Source: Plantago major (taxonomy: Eukaryota; Streptophyta; Magnoliopsida; Lamiales; Plantaginaceae). From it: a stretch of DNA of 64,000 nucleotides. The stretch is from contig CM048844.1 of assembly GCA_026545765.1 (NCBI GenBank), positions 21,584,237 through 21,648,236 of the forward strand, read 5' to 3'. Of the stretch, positions 34,715 through 46,652 are shown piece after piece (positions within the stretch are counted from its first letter, which is position 1; each line of letters starts with the position of its first letter). The notes beneath the pieces were generated by a model. That model saw only the letters and a program-made list of their open reading frames with translations. It ran no database searches and was not told the origin of the DNA. Both the position numbers and the translations under genes were made by a program.

Positions 34715-35358
34715 CTAAGACCTTAATGTCTGCCAAAACAGGACCAACAACTGAAAAATCAAAGTCTAATTCGACGAATTAAAAGAATACTTAGTCTTAT
34801 AAAAGTCTTATACTATTAGGAAAGTCCAAAAAGTACACTGGTTTTCTACAGAAATTGGCTAGTTTTTACATTGACCCATTTTTCATTTTCGCGGGTCAAA
34901 TTACCGGGTTTTCGGGTCGAAATTTATCCGGGTCATACCGTTTTAAATATGGGTATAGTATAATTAGGTTGTTTTCCCCTTTTTTCCCCATTTTCAGCAG
35001 ATTCTTTCCATTTTTCGGATTTCTCTCCTTTTTTTTGGCGATTTTGGCGAAAAACCTAGTTTCTGGAGCGGTTTCATTGCGCGATTCTCAGGTAATGTAT
35101 GTTTTTAACTCGTTTCTCTTGTTTTTGTGTTCGTTTTTACCTTTTGTTGCTTCGTTTCTGCTTAATCGATGATGTTTGTTTCAGTTTCGAGCGGTTTCGA
35201 GCAGTTGTTGCTTATTTTACTGTGTTTTCGTCCCGATCCGTCAGGTAATCTGTTGAAACTCGTTTTGTTTGTGTTTTTAAAGTTGTTTTCAGTTCGTTTT
35301 CTGTTTAATCGGTGATTTTAACCTTTTTTTCTACTCGTTTTTGCTTGATAGGTATTAA

Positions 35359-38300
35359 ATGGCGGAATCGAATACGGAACAAGTGAACACGGAGATTCCT
35401 GTCCTCCTTAATTCTGTTTCTGGTATAGTTTATTATTTTTTAGTTCCTTTATGGTTTGTATTTGAGATTTTTCGCTACATATGTGGTTTTTTAGATGTGA
35501 TTCATGTTGTAAGTTAGTTCCTGATGTGTTTTTGGTGTTTTCTGAGTTTTGATATGAGTGTTTTTGCTAGATCTGTTCTTTTTACAGTTTGGATATGAGT
35601 TGTTTTGTAATTTATTTTATGTTGTGGAAAACTGTCTAGGTTTTAAGGTGATTTTTCTAGTTTTTAAGATATATTATCTACTTTTTATGATTTTTTAGCT
35701 TTTTTTGCTGTGTAGTTGTGTGCACTTTTTTTTGTTTTGGCGGGGATTTTTCTAGTCTGATGTGTTGTTTGTTGTTTGAAGTTCGTTTAGTTTCGTTTAT
35801 GGTTTTGTAATTGAATTTTATGTAACAGGCATGTGTAAGTTGGTCCCTGATGTGGTTTTTGGTGTTTTGCTGAGTTTTGATGAGTGGTTTTGTAATTGAT
35901 TTTTGTGCTGTGCAAAACTGTATAGGTTTTAAGGTGATTTGTCTAGTTTTTAAGATATATTAACTATTTTTGATGATTTTTTTATCTTTTTTTGCTGTGT
36001 AGTTTTGTGCACTGTATGTTTTTGGCGAGGATTTGTTGATTGTTTGAATTTTCTGATGTTTTTGTGTAAACTGTCTAGTTTTTAATATATACTGTCTAGT
36101 TTCATGTAAATACCTTATGTTTTAGTTTTTAACAAATATGGTATAGTTTTTAAGATATATCATCTAGTTTTTAAGGGTTTTGAACTCTCTAGTTTTTAAT
36201 ATATATTGTCTATTTGTTCATATTAACTGTCTAGTTTTTCATATAAACTGTATACTTTTTAGTCTGTCTATAGTTTTAATGTGTTTATTTTTGTATTGGT
36301 AAAGGACCTAAGAAGGTGATTATTCCAAAGGATCCTAAGCCAAAGCAAAAGAGGCAGCCTAATCGTAAGAAGGGGGGTCTCCTTGTTGGTGATGCTGGAA
36401 CTGAGGAAGCTGATACGGTTCGTGTCAGCCAAAATGTGGTGGAGGTTGAGGAGGGTATAAAAAAATTCTACAGGCCTGGGGCTTCTGTAAAACTTATGGT
36501 TGAGATGCTGGAGAAGTTAAACGATGCACAAAGACAAAGTGTAATGCAAATTGGTTTCGGTGGGTTGCTTCATATGAAATTCAAGTCTGTTCCATTGGGT
36601 ATTGTACCCTGGCTGGTGGAAAGGTTCAATGGCGAAACACGCATTCAGACTATTGGGCAGAATAAGTACCATATTACATCTGAAGACGTTCAAGACATTT
36701 TTCTTCTTCCTAGGAAGCCTGGTTTCCCTGTTAAGTTAAATTATCAGAACTTAAGGCTTGCTGATAAGAAAGATGCTGTATATCTTGCTGATGCGGAGTT
36801 GAGAAAAAAGTGGAGGGAGAAGTTTGGTATTACAGATCCAAAGGGAGATGTGAGACTTACAGATGTATTGAAGGTTTTATTGAGTTTGAAGGACGGTTGT
36901 GAGGAATTCAAGAGGGTTTTTGTTCTTTATTCTTGTGGCATTTTCTTAGCACCAACTGCAGGCCATACTCTTGATATGAGACTTGTTAGTCAATTGGAGA
37001 GAGTATCATCTATACGCAATGTTGATTGGTGTGGTTTTGTTGTTGATACGTTGTGTGATGCAGTTTCTAAATACAAATCAACAACGCAAAACCATATTCA
37101 TGGTTGTCTAGTTGTGCTTGTGATGGTTTATCTTCATAGGTTCCCTTTTCAAGGTCGTTGCAATTTTACTGCACTTCCTCTTATACAACATTGGACAACG
37201 CAGAATTTGTTAGAGAGGCTCGAAAAAGAGAAGAGGATTGGATATGGGAATTCTATTATGGTTGACTGGTATCCCATTAGTAAGCAGAGATTGAAGCCTG
37301 ATGTTGTTGATTATGATGGTACTGTTCCATCCATCAGATATCCTATTCCTGATGGAGTTCGTACTAATGTGGAAATTCAGAATAGTTCGAGCAATGTAAG
37401 TTATTCTCTACTTTTTCATTTTTTGTTACTGTCTAGTTTTTAGATGTTATTGTGTAGTTATTAAATGTTATTGTCTAGTTTTTAAATGTGAATGTATAGT
37501 TTTTAGATGTGGAAGTTATTTAGTTTTTGTTTGAAATTGTTTAATTTTTGCTTGAATTTGTTTAGTTTTTGCATGAAATTGTTTAGTTTTTGTGTGAAAT
37601 TGTTTAGTTTTGCAAGAAATTGTTTATTTTTGCATGAAATTGTTTAGTTTTGTCTGAAATTGTTTAGTTTTTGCATGAAATTGTTTAGTTTTTCATATAG
37701 TTTTTAATTTTGTTTTTGTCTACTTTGTTCTTATTTTTGTCTTTGTTTTTTTATGTGATTGTCTAGTTTTTTCTTTAATTACTGGTTTCTGTGAAATGGT
37801 TTTTAAATTTGTAGGCAATGGACGAGGCGCTCCAATTTCTCAAACGAGATGTGGAAGTTGTTTTCCACGCATATTCTGCGCGTGTTTTGAAAACACTGAA
37901 AGTGCCTGAAGAGGAGTCTGCATCTGCATCTCAAGAAGAAGTATCCCAAACTCAAAAATTTTGGTCCGATCCACAAGTTTTGAATCAGTTAGATCATATG
38001 GTGGCTATGTACTTCTTGATGTTGAGGAATGACTGTCCAAGCTTCAGTCTTGGGTTTTCTCAATCTGAAACAAATCAAAACATTACATATATGTTTGATG
38101 CTATAAGATCTTCTCAAGCTGGCCGGGATAATGTAGCTGCAAGTCCTGATGTAATTTTATTGTCTAGTTTTATATTCTTATTGTCTAGTTTTATGATATT
38201 TTAGTATAGTTTATGTTGTGTGAAAGTGTATAGTTCTTAATATATATGATTTTATTGTCTAGTTTTTGCTTACTTATTAGAATTTTATCCTTTTTTAGCA

Positions 38301-40467
38301 TGGCAGGTCCAATCCACCAACTGAGACTGCAATGGACTTCAGTGATAATGATGATGATGCTTTTACAAATCAGGATCAAGTTGCTGATGATGTTGAGGAT
38401 GGCAGAATCCAGCAGGAAAATATTGAGAATGATGAGAATGTCGAGGATGAAGTTGCTGATGATGAGAATGAAGATGGTGAGGATGAAACAGAAGATGATG
38501 AGAATGAAGATGATATAGTGTATCGAGATGTACGTGGTTGGTGCTCTTTGGATGTTGGGCCACCACTAGTGCAAGTGAATTATGTGTCAGGGAACATGAG
38601 AAAATTGGGTTTCCTTTGTAATGGAATGAACCAGGTTGCAAGAGAAGTGGTTGATTATTGCTTCTTTCAATCTGAACAAGATCCAGAGTAAGTTTTTATT
38701 ATTATTATTGTCTAGTTTTATTGTTTTATTATCTAGTTTTATGGGTTTAGCTTACTCATTATATTTTTATCATTTTTTCCGCTTCTTTTTTTCTACAGGT
38801 CTGATGCAATGTTTGTGAATCTGACTGAAAAGTTTTTCTTGAATGCTGAGGATTTTCTTAGCATGTATCCTGGAGTTTACATTACATTTAGTGTCATTGA
38901 TTGTTGGTCATTTGTGTTGAATGATTTTCAAAGGAGGGTAAATAATGGTAATATTACCAGATTTTGTTTTGGACTTCAAACTTCTGTAAGTACTTTTGTT
39001 TTTCCTTTACCTTTGAGTGATCTATCCAGTTTATATTTTGCTTTTATCTAGTTTAAGTTTTATACATGTGTTTTTTCAGAAACCTTGGTGCAAGCTTGCT
39101 GGGATATTTGATACAGAAGAGGATGAGAAGGCTTATAATAAAGATGAATCGAAGAATGTAGTACATGGTTCTTTTGATGTGTGGATTGAGGATCAGCTTG
39201 GGGATATTGGATCTTCTCTTTGTACTGTGGGAATGGTATATTTTCTAATTTTTTTCTTTTGTACATGCTTCAGTTTTTGTCAGATATTGTTTAGTTTTTA
39301 CGTGACATTGTTTAGTTTTTGTCTGAAATTGTTTAGTTTTTACTTGAAATTTGGTTAGTTTTTGTCTGGAGTTGCTTTAGTTTTTGTCTGGAGTTGCTTA
39401 GTTTTTGTCACAAATAGTGTAGTTTTTGTATGAAATTGTTTAGTTTTTGCATGAAATTGTTTAGTTTTTGTATGGAGTTGGTTAGTTTTGTCAGAAGTTG
39501 TTTAGTTTTTCCATGAAATTGTTTAGTTTTTGTAACAAGTTGTTTAGTTTTTATACCTGTCTAATTTTTTTTTTTTTGTTTGTGTTTGTAGTTCTTTGTG
39601 CCTTTGTACCATCCACACAAATCACACTTTGCATGCTGTGTTGTTAACTGTGAAAATTTGAAGATTCAATATCTTGATAATATGGTTGTTGAAGATGAAG
39701 GAGAAGTGTATACATTGATGACTAAATTGGTAAGTTCTTATGGACATATTGTTATAATTTTTCTTTTTACTTTTTTTTTTGTTGTTGGCTGCTTTTTGTT
39801 GCTTAAATGTTTTCGTTTGTTTTCATATATCAGCGCTGTGAAATGGATAAGTTCCTTCGTCGTATTGGGCATCCAGCTGCTAATTTCCTTCATAATTTTG
39901 GAAACCAAATTGTAAAGTTTGATTGGACTCGTTTTCCGGGAACTTTAGACTGTGGGGTTTTTCTCATGAAGCATATGGAACTGTTTAAAGGAACTTCTTT
40001 CCAATGCAAGGATCTAATGCAAGTACGTAATAGTTTCCCCAAGTTTGTAGTTTTTGCTTGCATTTGTTTAGTTTTTGCTTGTAATTGTTCAGTTTTTGTC
40101 AGGAATTGTTTAGTTTTTTAGTTCAGTGTTTGTTAATTGTTTTGTTTTTGTTTATTAGGTGAATCGTCGGAAATTCCTTCGTGTTGAAATTTGCTCAGCT
40201 CTTATTCTTGCTGATGTAAATGGTTTGAGATCTGATATTTTGACACAAGTAGCATCATTTAACAAAGAAGATGCATTAAAGAAAATGAAGGAGAGTGAAA
40301 AGTTGAGAAAGCTCAAAGGAAAGAAAGTTGTTGATGTAAAAGCTGCAAAAGTTTCTCAACGATCTAAGAGAAGCACTGCTGCTGCTGCTGATGATTTTGA
40401 AGATGTTTCATTGACTGATATGAAGAAGAAAGCCCCGAGGAAACTGAAGGAATCGAAGAAAAAATAG
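35359..40467 (+). CDS. Ulp1-like (C48) cysteine protease carried by the Mutator-like element, nine exons
   Basis: Exons by GT-AG and by comparison with copy 2: 35359-35422, 36305-37395, 37815-38150, 38299-38687, 38799-38985, 39080-39235, 39592-39729, 39834-40022, 40159-40467; 952 residues, open throughout. The N-terminal half has the region typical of transposon-borne Ulp1 proteins (IGFGGLLHMKFKSVP, WLVERFNGETRIQ, EDVQDIFLLPRKPG). A strongly acidic Asp/Glu stretch lies in exon 4. The protease core has PHKSHFACCVVN (His753), QYLDN (Asp770) and TLDCGVFLMKHME (Cys827); the 17-residue His-Asp spacing is that of Ulp1/SENP enzymes. The oxyanion-hole Gln expected six residues before Cys is Phe. A Lys-rich tail ends the protein. 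Family members cleave SUMO-like proteins; the role in transposons is unknown. Introns are packed with TTGTYTAGTTTTT motifs. Confidence 0.82.
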
Positions 40468-40590
40468 TGTGTATGAACTGTAGAATTATCTAGGATTTGA
40501 ATGATTTTAATGATTTGAACGATTTCAGTTAGAATTGCATGTTAACTGCAGAATTGCACAATTATCTCAGTGTCTTAATGGAATTATGTA

Positions 40591-41660
40591 GTTTTTAGTT
40601 TTTATATGGTAGTCTACTTTTTACATCATATTGTCTAGTTTATAAATGATATTGTCTAGTTTTTAAATGATATTGTCTTGTTATTAAATCATATTTGTCT
40701 ATTTTCGAAATGATTTTGGTTATTTTTTAATAAATTTTGTTTAGTTTATAAATGTTATTGTTTAGTTTTTAAATTATATTGTCTAGTTTATAAATGATTT
40801 TGTATAGTGTTTAATAAATATTGTCTAGTTTCTAAATGATATTGTCTAGTTTTAATAAATATTTTCTAGTTTTAATAAATATAGCTTTAATAAATATTGT
40901 CTAGTTTTTAATAAATACTGTCTAGTTTCTACTAAACATTGTCTAGTTTTTAGTTTTTGTATGGTAGGCTACTTTTTACATCATATTGTCTAGTTTATAA
41001 ATGATATTGTCTAGTTTTTAAATGATATTGTCTTGTTATTAAATCATATTTGTCTATTTTCGAAATGATTTTGGTTATTTTTTAATAAATTTTGTCTAGT
41101 TTATAAATGTTATTGTTTAGTTTTTAAATCATATTGTCTAGTTTATAAATGATTTTGTATAGTGTTTAATAAATATTGTCTAGTTTCTAAATGATATTGT
41201 CTAGTTTTAATAAATATTTTCTAGTTTTAATAAATATAGCTTTAATAAATATTGTCTAGTTTTAATAAATCGCCTCTAGTTTCTACTAAACATTGTCTAG
41301 TTTTTAGTTTTTATATGGTAGTCTACTTTTTACATCCTATTGTCTAGTTTATAAATGATATTGTCTAGTTTTTAAATGATATTGTGTTGTTATTAAATCA
41401 TATTTGTCTAGTTTCGAAATGATTTTGGTTATTTTTTAATAAATTTTGTCTAGTTTATAAATGTTATTGTTTAATTTTTAAATCATATTGTCTAGTTTAT
41501 AAATGATTTTGTATAGTGTTTAATAAATATTGTCTAGTTTCTAAATGATATTGTCTAGTTTTAATAAATATTTTCTAATTTTAATAAATATAGCTTTAAT
41601 AAATTTGTCTAGTTTTTAATAAATACTATCTAGTTTCTACTAAACATTGTCTAGTTTTTG
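40591..41660. repeat. Satellite of about 355 bp, three tandem copies, between the two element genes
   Basis: Units start at about 40591, 40946 and 41300 with AGTTTTTAGTTTTTRTATGGTAG and end with TTTCTACTAAACATTGTCTAG. Each unit is itself built of short degenerate modules (ATTGTCTAGTTTNTAAATGAT, TTAATAAATATTGTCTAGTTT). Nearly identical units imply recent expansion. It lies at the 3' ends of both convergent genes. Confidence 0.85.
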
Positions 41661-41675
41661 AATCAAACATAAAAT

Positions 41676-44600
41676 TTAAATGATTTGATCCTTCCTAACA
41701 ATAGTTGTAATATCTTTTGAAGCCTTTTTGGACCTTGTCTTCTCAAGGGGGCCTTTTATGCGTCCCTTACTCCGTCCTTTAGTCTTGATGTGTGGTGGAT
41801 CAAGTATGGCAGTTTCTGAATTTGGTACACAACTGCTTGTGGTTTCATTTGCTGGTTGTTGTTGTTGTCCAACAAGCTCATTGATAGCAAGTAGATCTCG
41901 TTGGTATGAATCCTCTAACATTCTTCTTGCATCCGTGTTATTTTCAGATTTGATCACCAAGTCGGTGTAAACCCTGGTTAGCATTCAGTGCATATTATTG
42001 ATTAGGTCACCCTGTTCCAAAAATTGTCTAGGTTTTGAAACATATGTTCTAGTTTTTAATCTAAATTGTATACTTTTTAACATAAAAATATAATATCATC
42101 TGATCATATGATGTCTCCAAGCAACACTTTCGGGGCCACTTGTAAGTCTTGCTTTCTTCATCTTTTCCTTGTCCCAACTTTCTTTTTTTATATCCCGTGT
42201 CCACCTTTGTAGAAAGTACTTTTGAGGAATTGTTTCTATGTCATTTTGCTTCAAAACTCAGAACAATGGAAACAAAGCCACCAACTTCCTCTAAATGCTT
42301 GCAAGCTGACTTACATTTATGTCCCCATCGTTTCATTTGTCTTGAAAGTTACAATCCCAACGTCTTAGGATCGGTTTGATGTGTAACTATGTCTTGGTGT
42401 TCTCCATTTGATCTTAAGCTGTGGCGACCTTTGTATTTTACGCCTTCTTGAATTCGTACAACAAATTCATAAATCTTCAATGTATATCTGTATGTTATCG
42501 GAGAAATTGTCTATTTTATTCTGAAATTATCTAGTTTGTAATAGAACTTGTCTAGTTTGATACCATAGAAATTATATATTATATATAGACAATAAAATGT
42601 AAGAAAGTAATAAAATGTTACCTTTGAAGCCTGCTACATTAGGATATGTGTGTTTGTTGTCTTTGGGAATCCTCTACTGCAAGTGAAGTCATATGCAATT
42701 TCTGTCTCCCTCCATCATTCTACGGCAGCATCAAATAGGTGAAAGAATTGAGTGTGTGAAGTTTGCTTGTTGGAATTGAAAGATATTGAATGGTTTGTGC
42801 TCTCACTCCTTTGCGTAGACATCATCCCAGCAGAAAATGCATCTCTATTTAAAGCCCTACACCATTTCATCCTAATTTCATACAATTTGGCAAGCCATGT
42901 ATTTTCATGTAGATTATAACCTTCAATCATGGAATGCCATTCCCTTTCGAACTGTTCTTCATTATGACAAAACTTCAAAACCAAGTCAAACTTTTCTTTG
43001 AATTTGACATCACTTCTTAGTAGTGCTAGATTTTTCACTGCATTCTGCTCAATGTGCCAAACACATAATCTATGCCTTGTCTCATCCCCAAACACCTGTT
43101 ACATAATTAAAAATTTAAACATAAAATATTGACAGTATAAAGTAGACCATTAAGCTTATAAACTAGACAATTTAAGGCAAAACCTAGATAATTTACTGAA
43201 CATTTTTTTTACATGTTCTATTGCTCTGGACATAGCAGCATCTTGATCTGTGAATATGGTTTTAGGCTTCTTTGAATCCATGCATTTAAGGAATGTTGTC
43301 AGTAGCCATACAAAGCTTTCCGTTTGCTCATTTGCCAAAAAAGCACACCCAAACATCGCATTGCCCCAATGATTGTTTACCCCTACAATTGGAGCACAAA
43401 TGAGCTCATACTTATTTGTCCTGAATGTTATGTCAAAGACTACAGCATCACCAAATATCTTATAATCATCCCTCATCATGGCATCTGACCAAAAGAGCCC
43501 ACATAATCTACTTTCTTTGTCAATCAACATATCATAATAGAATTCTGTGTCTTCTTGCTGCCTATGTTGCATTAAACTAACTACATGCTGGGCATCTGCA
43601 CCACCTGTTTCATGCGCTCTCAGCCTATTTACGTAGTTAATTTGGTCTCTTATAGTATGTCCCACATGCTCTGTTCCACCTGAGTTGGAAGCCATGTACC
43701 TAAATGCAACAGTAGGCTTCATGCCTGACTTTTCCATTGCACTTATCACATCTGCCTTGTGTGGTGTAATCTTTCTTTCCACCCTCTGGAGATGCTGCCA
43801 TTCAGGTCTAGTGTAAGGGTGGGTGTGATTCATGTAGTGCTTATCAACCTTGTACAAGTTTGTCTCCTTACAATGTTTGACTTTCATGGCAGCCATACAC
43901 CCACATCTAGTTTCTGGCACTTCTTTTGTTTTCCTTTGACGTTTGTTGCTTGTTTGTCCTTGTATGTATGGTGATGGTGTTTTTGGTTGTTTTTCCTTTG
44001 AGTTGGTATAACCTTGAGCAGAACACCTGAAATATTTCACCCTTACTTGTCTAGTACGTGCATAACGTTTTGTTGTACACAATTTGACGCTGAAACCTAA
44101 AAGTGCAGCTTGCCTCCGATACAATTCAAAGAGTTCTTCATAAGTACTAGCAGTTCTGCCTAACAAAGACCCTACTAGTGGTTCATCTTCAATTCTATCT
44201 GGCAGTACATCACCTGAAACATAGACAGTTACATGTTAAACATAGTCAATTACATGTAATATCTAGACAATTTTAGCCTAAATATAGACAACTACGAATT
44301 CAGAATAGAGACTATCACATGAAACATAGACAGTTAGATGTTAAATATAGACAATTACATGTAATATTTAGACAATTTCAGCCTAAATATATACGACTAC
44401 AAATTCAGCATAGAGACAATTACATGAAACATAGACAGTTAGATGTTAAATATAGACAATTACATGTAATATCTAGACAATTTCAGCCTAAATATAGAGA
44501 ACTACAAATTCAGTATAGAGACTATCACATGAAACATAGACAGTTAGATGTTAAATATAGACAATTACATGTAATATCTAGACAATTTCAGCCTAAATAT

Positions 44601-45063
44601 AGACAACTACAAATTCAGCATAGAGACTATCACCTGAAACATAGACAACTACATGTTAAACATAGACAATTACATGTAATATCTAGACAATTTCAGCCTA
44701 AATATAGACAACTACAAATTCAACATAGAGACTATCATATGAAACATAGACAGTTACATGTTAAACATAGACAATTACATGTAATATCTAGACAATTTCA
44801 GCCTGAATATAGACAACTACAAATTCAGCATAGAGACTATCACAAGAAACATAGACAGCTACATATTAAACATAGATAGTTATATGTAATATGTAGACTA
44901 TTTTACTGTAAATATAGACAACAATAAATATATAGATAGACAGTCAGTGTATACATTCATGTGACACGATCTGCAACTGTTTCTCACGAGTTGATGTTGA
45001 TGATACTACTGAATCGCCTTCGTTTCCCATAAGATACAACGGTTCCTTCAATGATTCCGCCAT
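41676..45063 (-). pseudogene. FAR1-type Mutator transposase gene of copy 1, with nonsense codons
   Basis: Exon 1 45063-44988 (ATGGCGGAATCATTG), a long intron holding the 105-bp array, exon 2 44213-43213, exon 3 43095-42622, a SWIM exon about 42487-42126, last exon about 41990-41676. Exon 2 encodes a FAR1 DNA-binding region (YEELFELYRRQAALLGFSV, RYFRCSAQG-like segment, TRCGCMAAMKV, YMNHTHPYTRP) and the MULE catalytic domain (FDITFRTNKYELICAPIVGV, GNAMFGCAFLANEQTESF, FTDQDAAMSRAIEHV). Exon 3 has RHRLCVWHIEQNAVKNL and STQRSESTNHS. Lesions: TGA at 42717-42715 where copy 2 has CGA, a TAG near the end of exon 3 (copy 2 TAT), frameshifts and loss of the CSC of the SWIM finger, and the donor GT after the SWIM exon changed to AT. 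Not able to supply full transposase. Confidence 0.82.
44216..44950. repeat. 105-bp tandem array, seven copies, in the first intron of the transposase gene
   Basis: Units begin GAAACATAGACAG (some YGAAACATAGACAAC) at 44216, 44321, 44426, 44531, 44636, 44741 and 44846, exactly 105 apart. Each unit contains three or four TAGACAATT/TAGACAACT modules, the complement of the AATTGTCTA motif found elsewhere in the element. Because 105 is a multiple of three, a 186-codon repetitive open frame results; it is an artefact. Confidence 0.92.
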
Positions 45064-45805
45064 GTTCCATCTCGATTTCAACTCGTCGAATTCAGCTCGT
45101 CAATTTCAAGTCGCCGATTTCAACTTTTGTACAAAAACTCGTCGATTTCAGCTCGATTTGGTGTCTCGAAGTTCCCCGGCAGATCGATTTGGTGTTTTAC
45201 GGCAGAGGTTGATCGATTTGTGATCGATTTTCTGTTTTTCTACACAAATCGAGCTGAAATTGAGCAGAAATCGAGGTTAGAGAGAAAATCGAGGTTAGAG
45301 AGAGAAATATCGGGGATAGAGAGAGAAAATCAAGCTGAAAATATGGTAAAAGATGGTTAATTCTTTATTTATACTAGACCCGTTTCTAATGAATCCGGGT
45401 CAAAAGATCCGCGAGAAATTAAGTCGAGAAACAACATATAATTGTCTAGTTTTAACGTTTAAGTGGACTTTTCGGACTTTCCTATATATAAGGGGTCTTT
45501 CGCAAAACGGACTCTTAAAAGAAACTCAAATTAAGATGGTTTGATTACTATAAATGTGTTTAATCAATACCATACTTAGAAGATTTTTTTCAACTCATAA
45601 ACTAGTTAATTCGCTAAATATAATATGTAAAACAAACCAGCTTGTTAATTTATTATAAATATGGGTCAACTGAGTTAGTTTATCAAATCAACTCGCTTAT
45701 AAGGTACAAGTCAAACATCAACATGATAAAGTTTATCAAATCAAATAAGTCAAACGTCAACATGATAAACTCATTGAATTTCAAGTTTCAAGTTTCGATA
45801 AGACT

Positions 45806-46508
45806 TAGGCTCTGTTTTTTCATTTGAAATTCTTGAATCGAATCGAATGGAACCGAATCGACTGAATCGAATCAAACGAAAGCGAGCTAAAAGCGAAGCA
45901 AATGGCAAAACGAACTAAAGAAATTACATTTGCCCCATTTTTTAATAATAATGAATATTACATCCAGTCCATTAATAAATTCGTAAGGAGACTTTTTCCG
46001 GACGTTGACTATAATTACTCGCAAATTACACGACAAAAGAATATAATAAAATTGTATTATAAAAATAAATTAAGTATATTTGACTAACATAACTTTGTTT
46101 TATACTTTTTTGTGCGTAATTTGTAGAGTTTGGTTTGACTTTAGTTTGGTATAACTTTTTTTTTTATTTATTAAGTTTGAGAAAAAACTCAACGTATGCT
46201 TCTGAGTTTACTTCTATTGTTCTAATATCTTCCAATAAAAGAACATGCCGATTTTTTGTTAGAGATGTACGTACAAAGTATGTGAACCAGTTTGAATGGT
46301 ACTCAACTGGGTTTTTGAAGTTTCTTATCTTAAACTCAACTTTACGGTGAGAAAATAAGGGTAATTGAATCGTAACTATTTTTTTATTTCATTGATCTAC
46401 TAAAAGTCGTGTTAAAAGAAAGAAAGAAAAGGTTGAAAATATCTCAATTGATAAATTTTTCTTATTTTCCTCGTACAAAAGATGGGTTGTGTAAATAAAT
46501 GATAAAAT

Positions 46509-46539
<31 letters not shown>

Positions 46540-46652
46540 TGAATTTAATGAACTTAAGAGAGAGAAGAAAAAAAGAAAGAGAAAGAGAATGAAGAAAGAT
46601 GAAGATGAATCGAATCGAACGAATGAATGAGTTTTCAGTTGAAGAGAACTCT
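45806..46652. mobile_element. Decayed MITE, AGGCTCTG...GTTGAAGAGAAC family
   Basis: Left end TAGGCTCTGTTTTTTCATTTG followed by GAATCGAATCGAATGG; right end AATCGAATCGAACGAATGAA then GAGTTTTCAGTTGAAGAGAAC. The inverted terminal match is weak, so the boundary is tentative. Confidence 0.35.
46511..46539. repeat. AAT trinucleotide microsatellite
   Basis: About ten uninterrupted TAA units. Confidence 0.9.

Larger units (their letters stand above)
34788..45514. mobile_element. Large Mutator-like element, copy 1: Ulp1 protease plus FAR1-type transposase, TSD TTAAAAGAA
   Basis: The 10.7-kb unit begins TACTTAGTCTTATAAAAGTC and, in complement, ends GAGTCCGTTTTGCGAAAGAC. The two termini converge on a strong inverted match 31 bases in (TAGGAAAGTCCRAAAAGTMCACT) and share CGGGTC/GACCCG blocks further inside. 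The 9-bp direct repeat TTAAAAGAA flanks it at 34779-34787 and 45515-45523. The left end is repeated exactly at 53245 where copy 2 starts, supporting the boundary. It holds two convergent genes (35359-40467 on +, 41676-45063 on -), a 355-bp satellite between them and a 105-bp array in a transposase intron. Elements combining a Mutator transposase with a Ulp1-like gene are known in plants (Kaonashi-type MULEs); here the transposase is of the FAR1/SWIM class. Confidence 0.85.

Noticed and set aside
38363-38641. His-rich antisense frame in the acidic exon of the protease gene
   Set aside because: Complement of GAT/GAA-rich codons; no independent support.
42149-42379. Plus-strand open frame within the transposase gene
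   Set aside because: Reads across the antisense of the SWIM exon and its intron; no domain.
44319-44879. 186-codon open frame of repeated KHRQLDVKYRQLHV-type units, looking like a repeat protein
   Set aside because: It is produced by a 105-base array (35 codons) lying in the intron of an antisense gene; no start context, and the same array in copy 2 is not open in the same way.
44216-44950. CRISPR-like regular array
   Set aside because: Units are contiguous and similar over their whole length with no unique spacers, and the context is a plant transposon intron.
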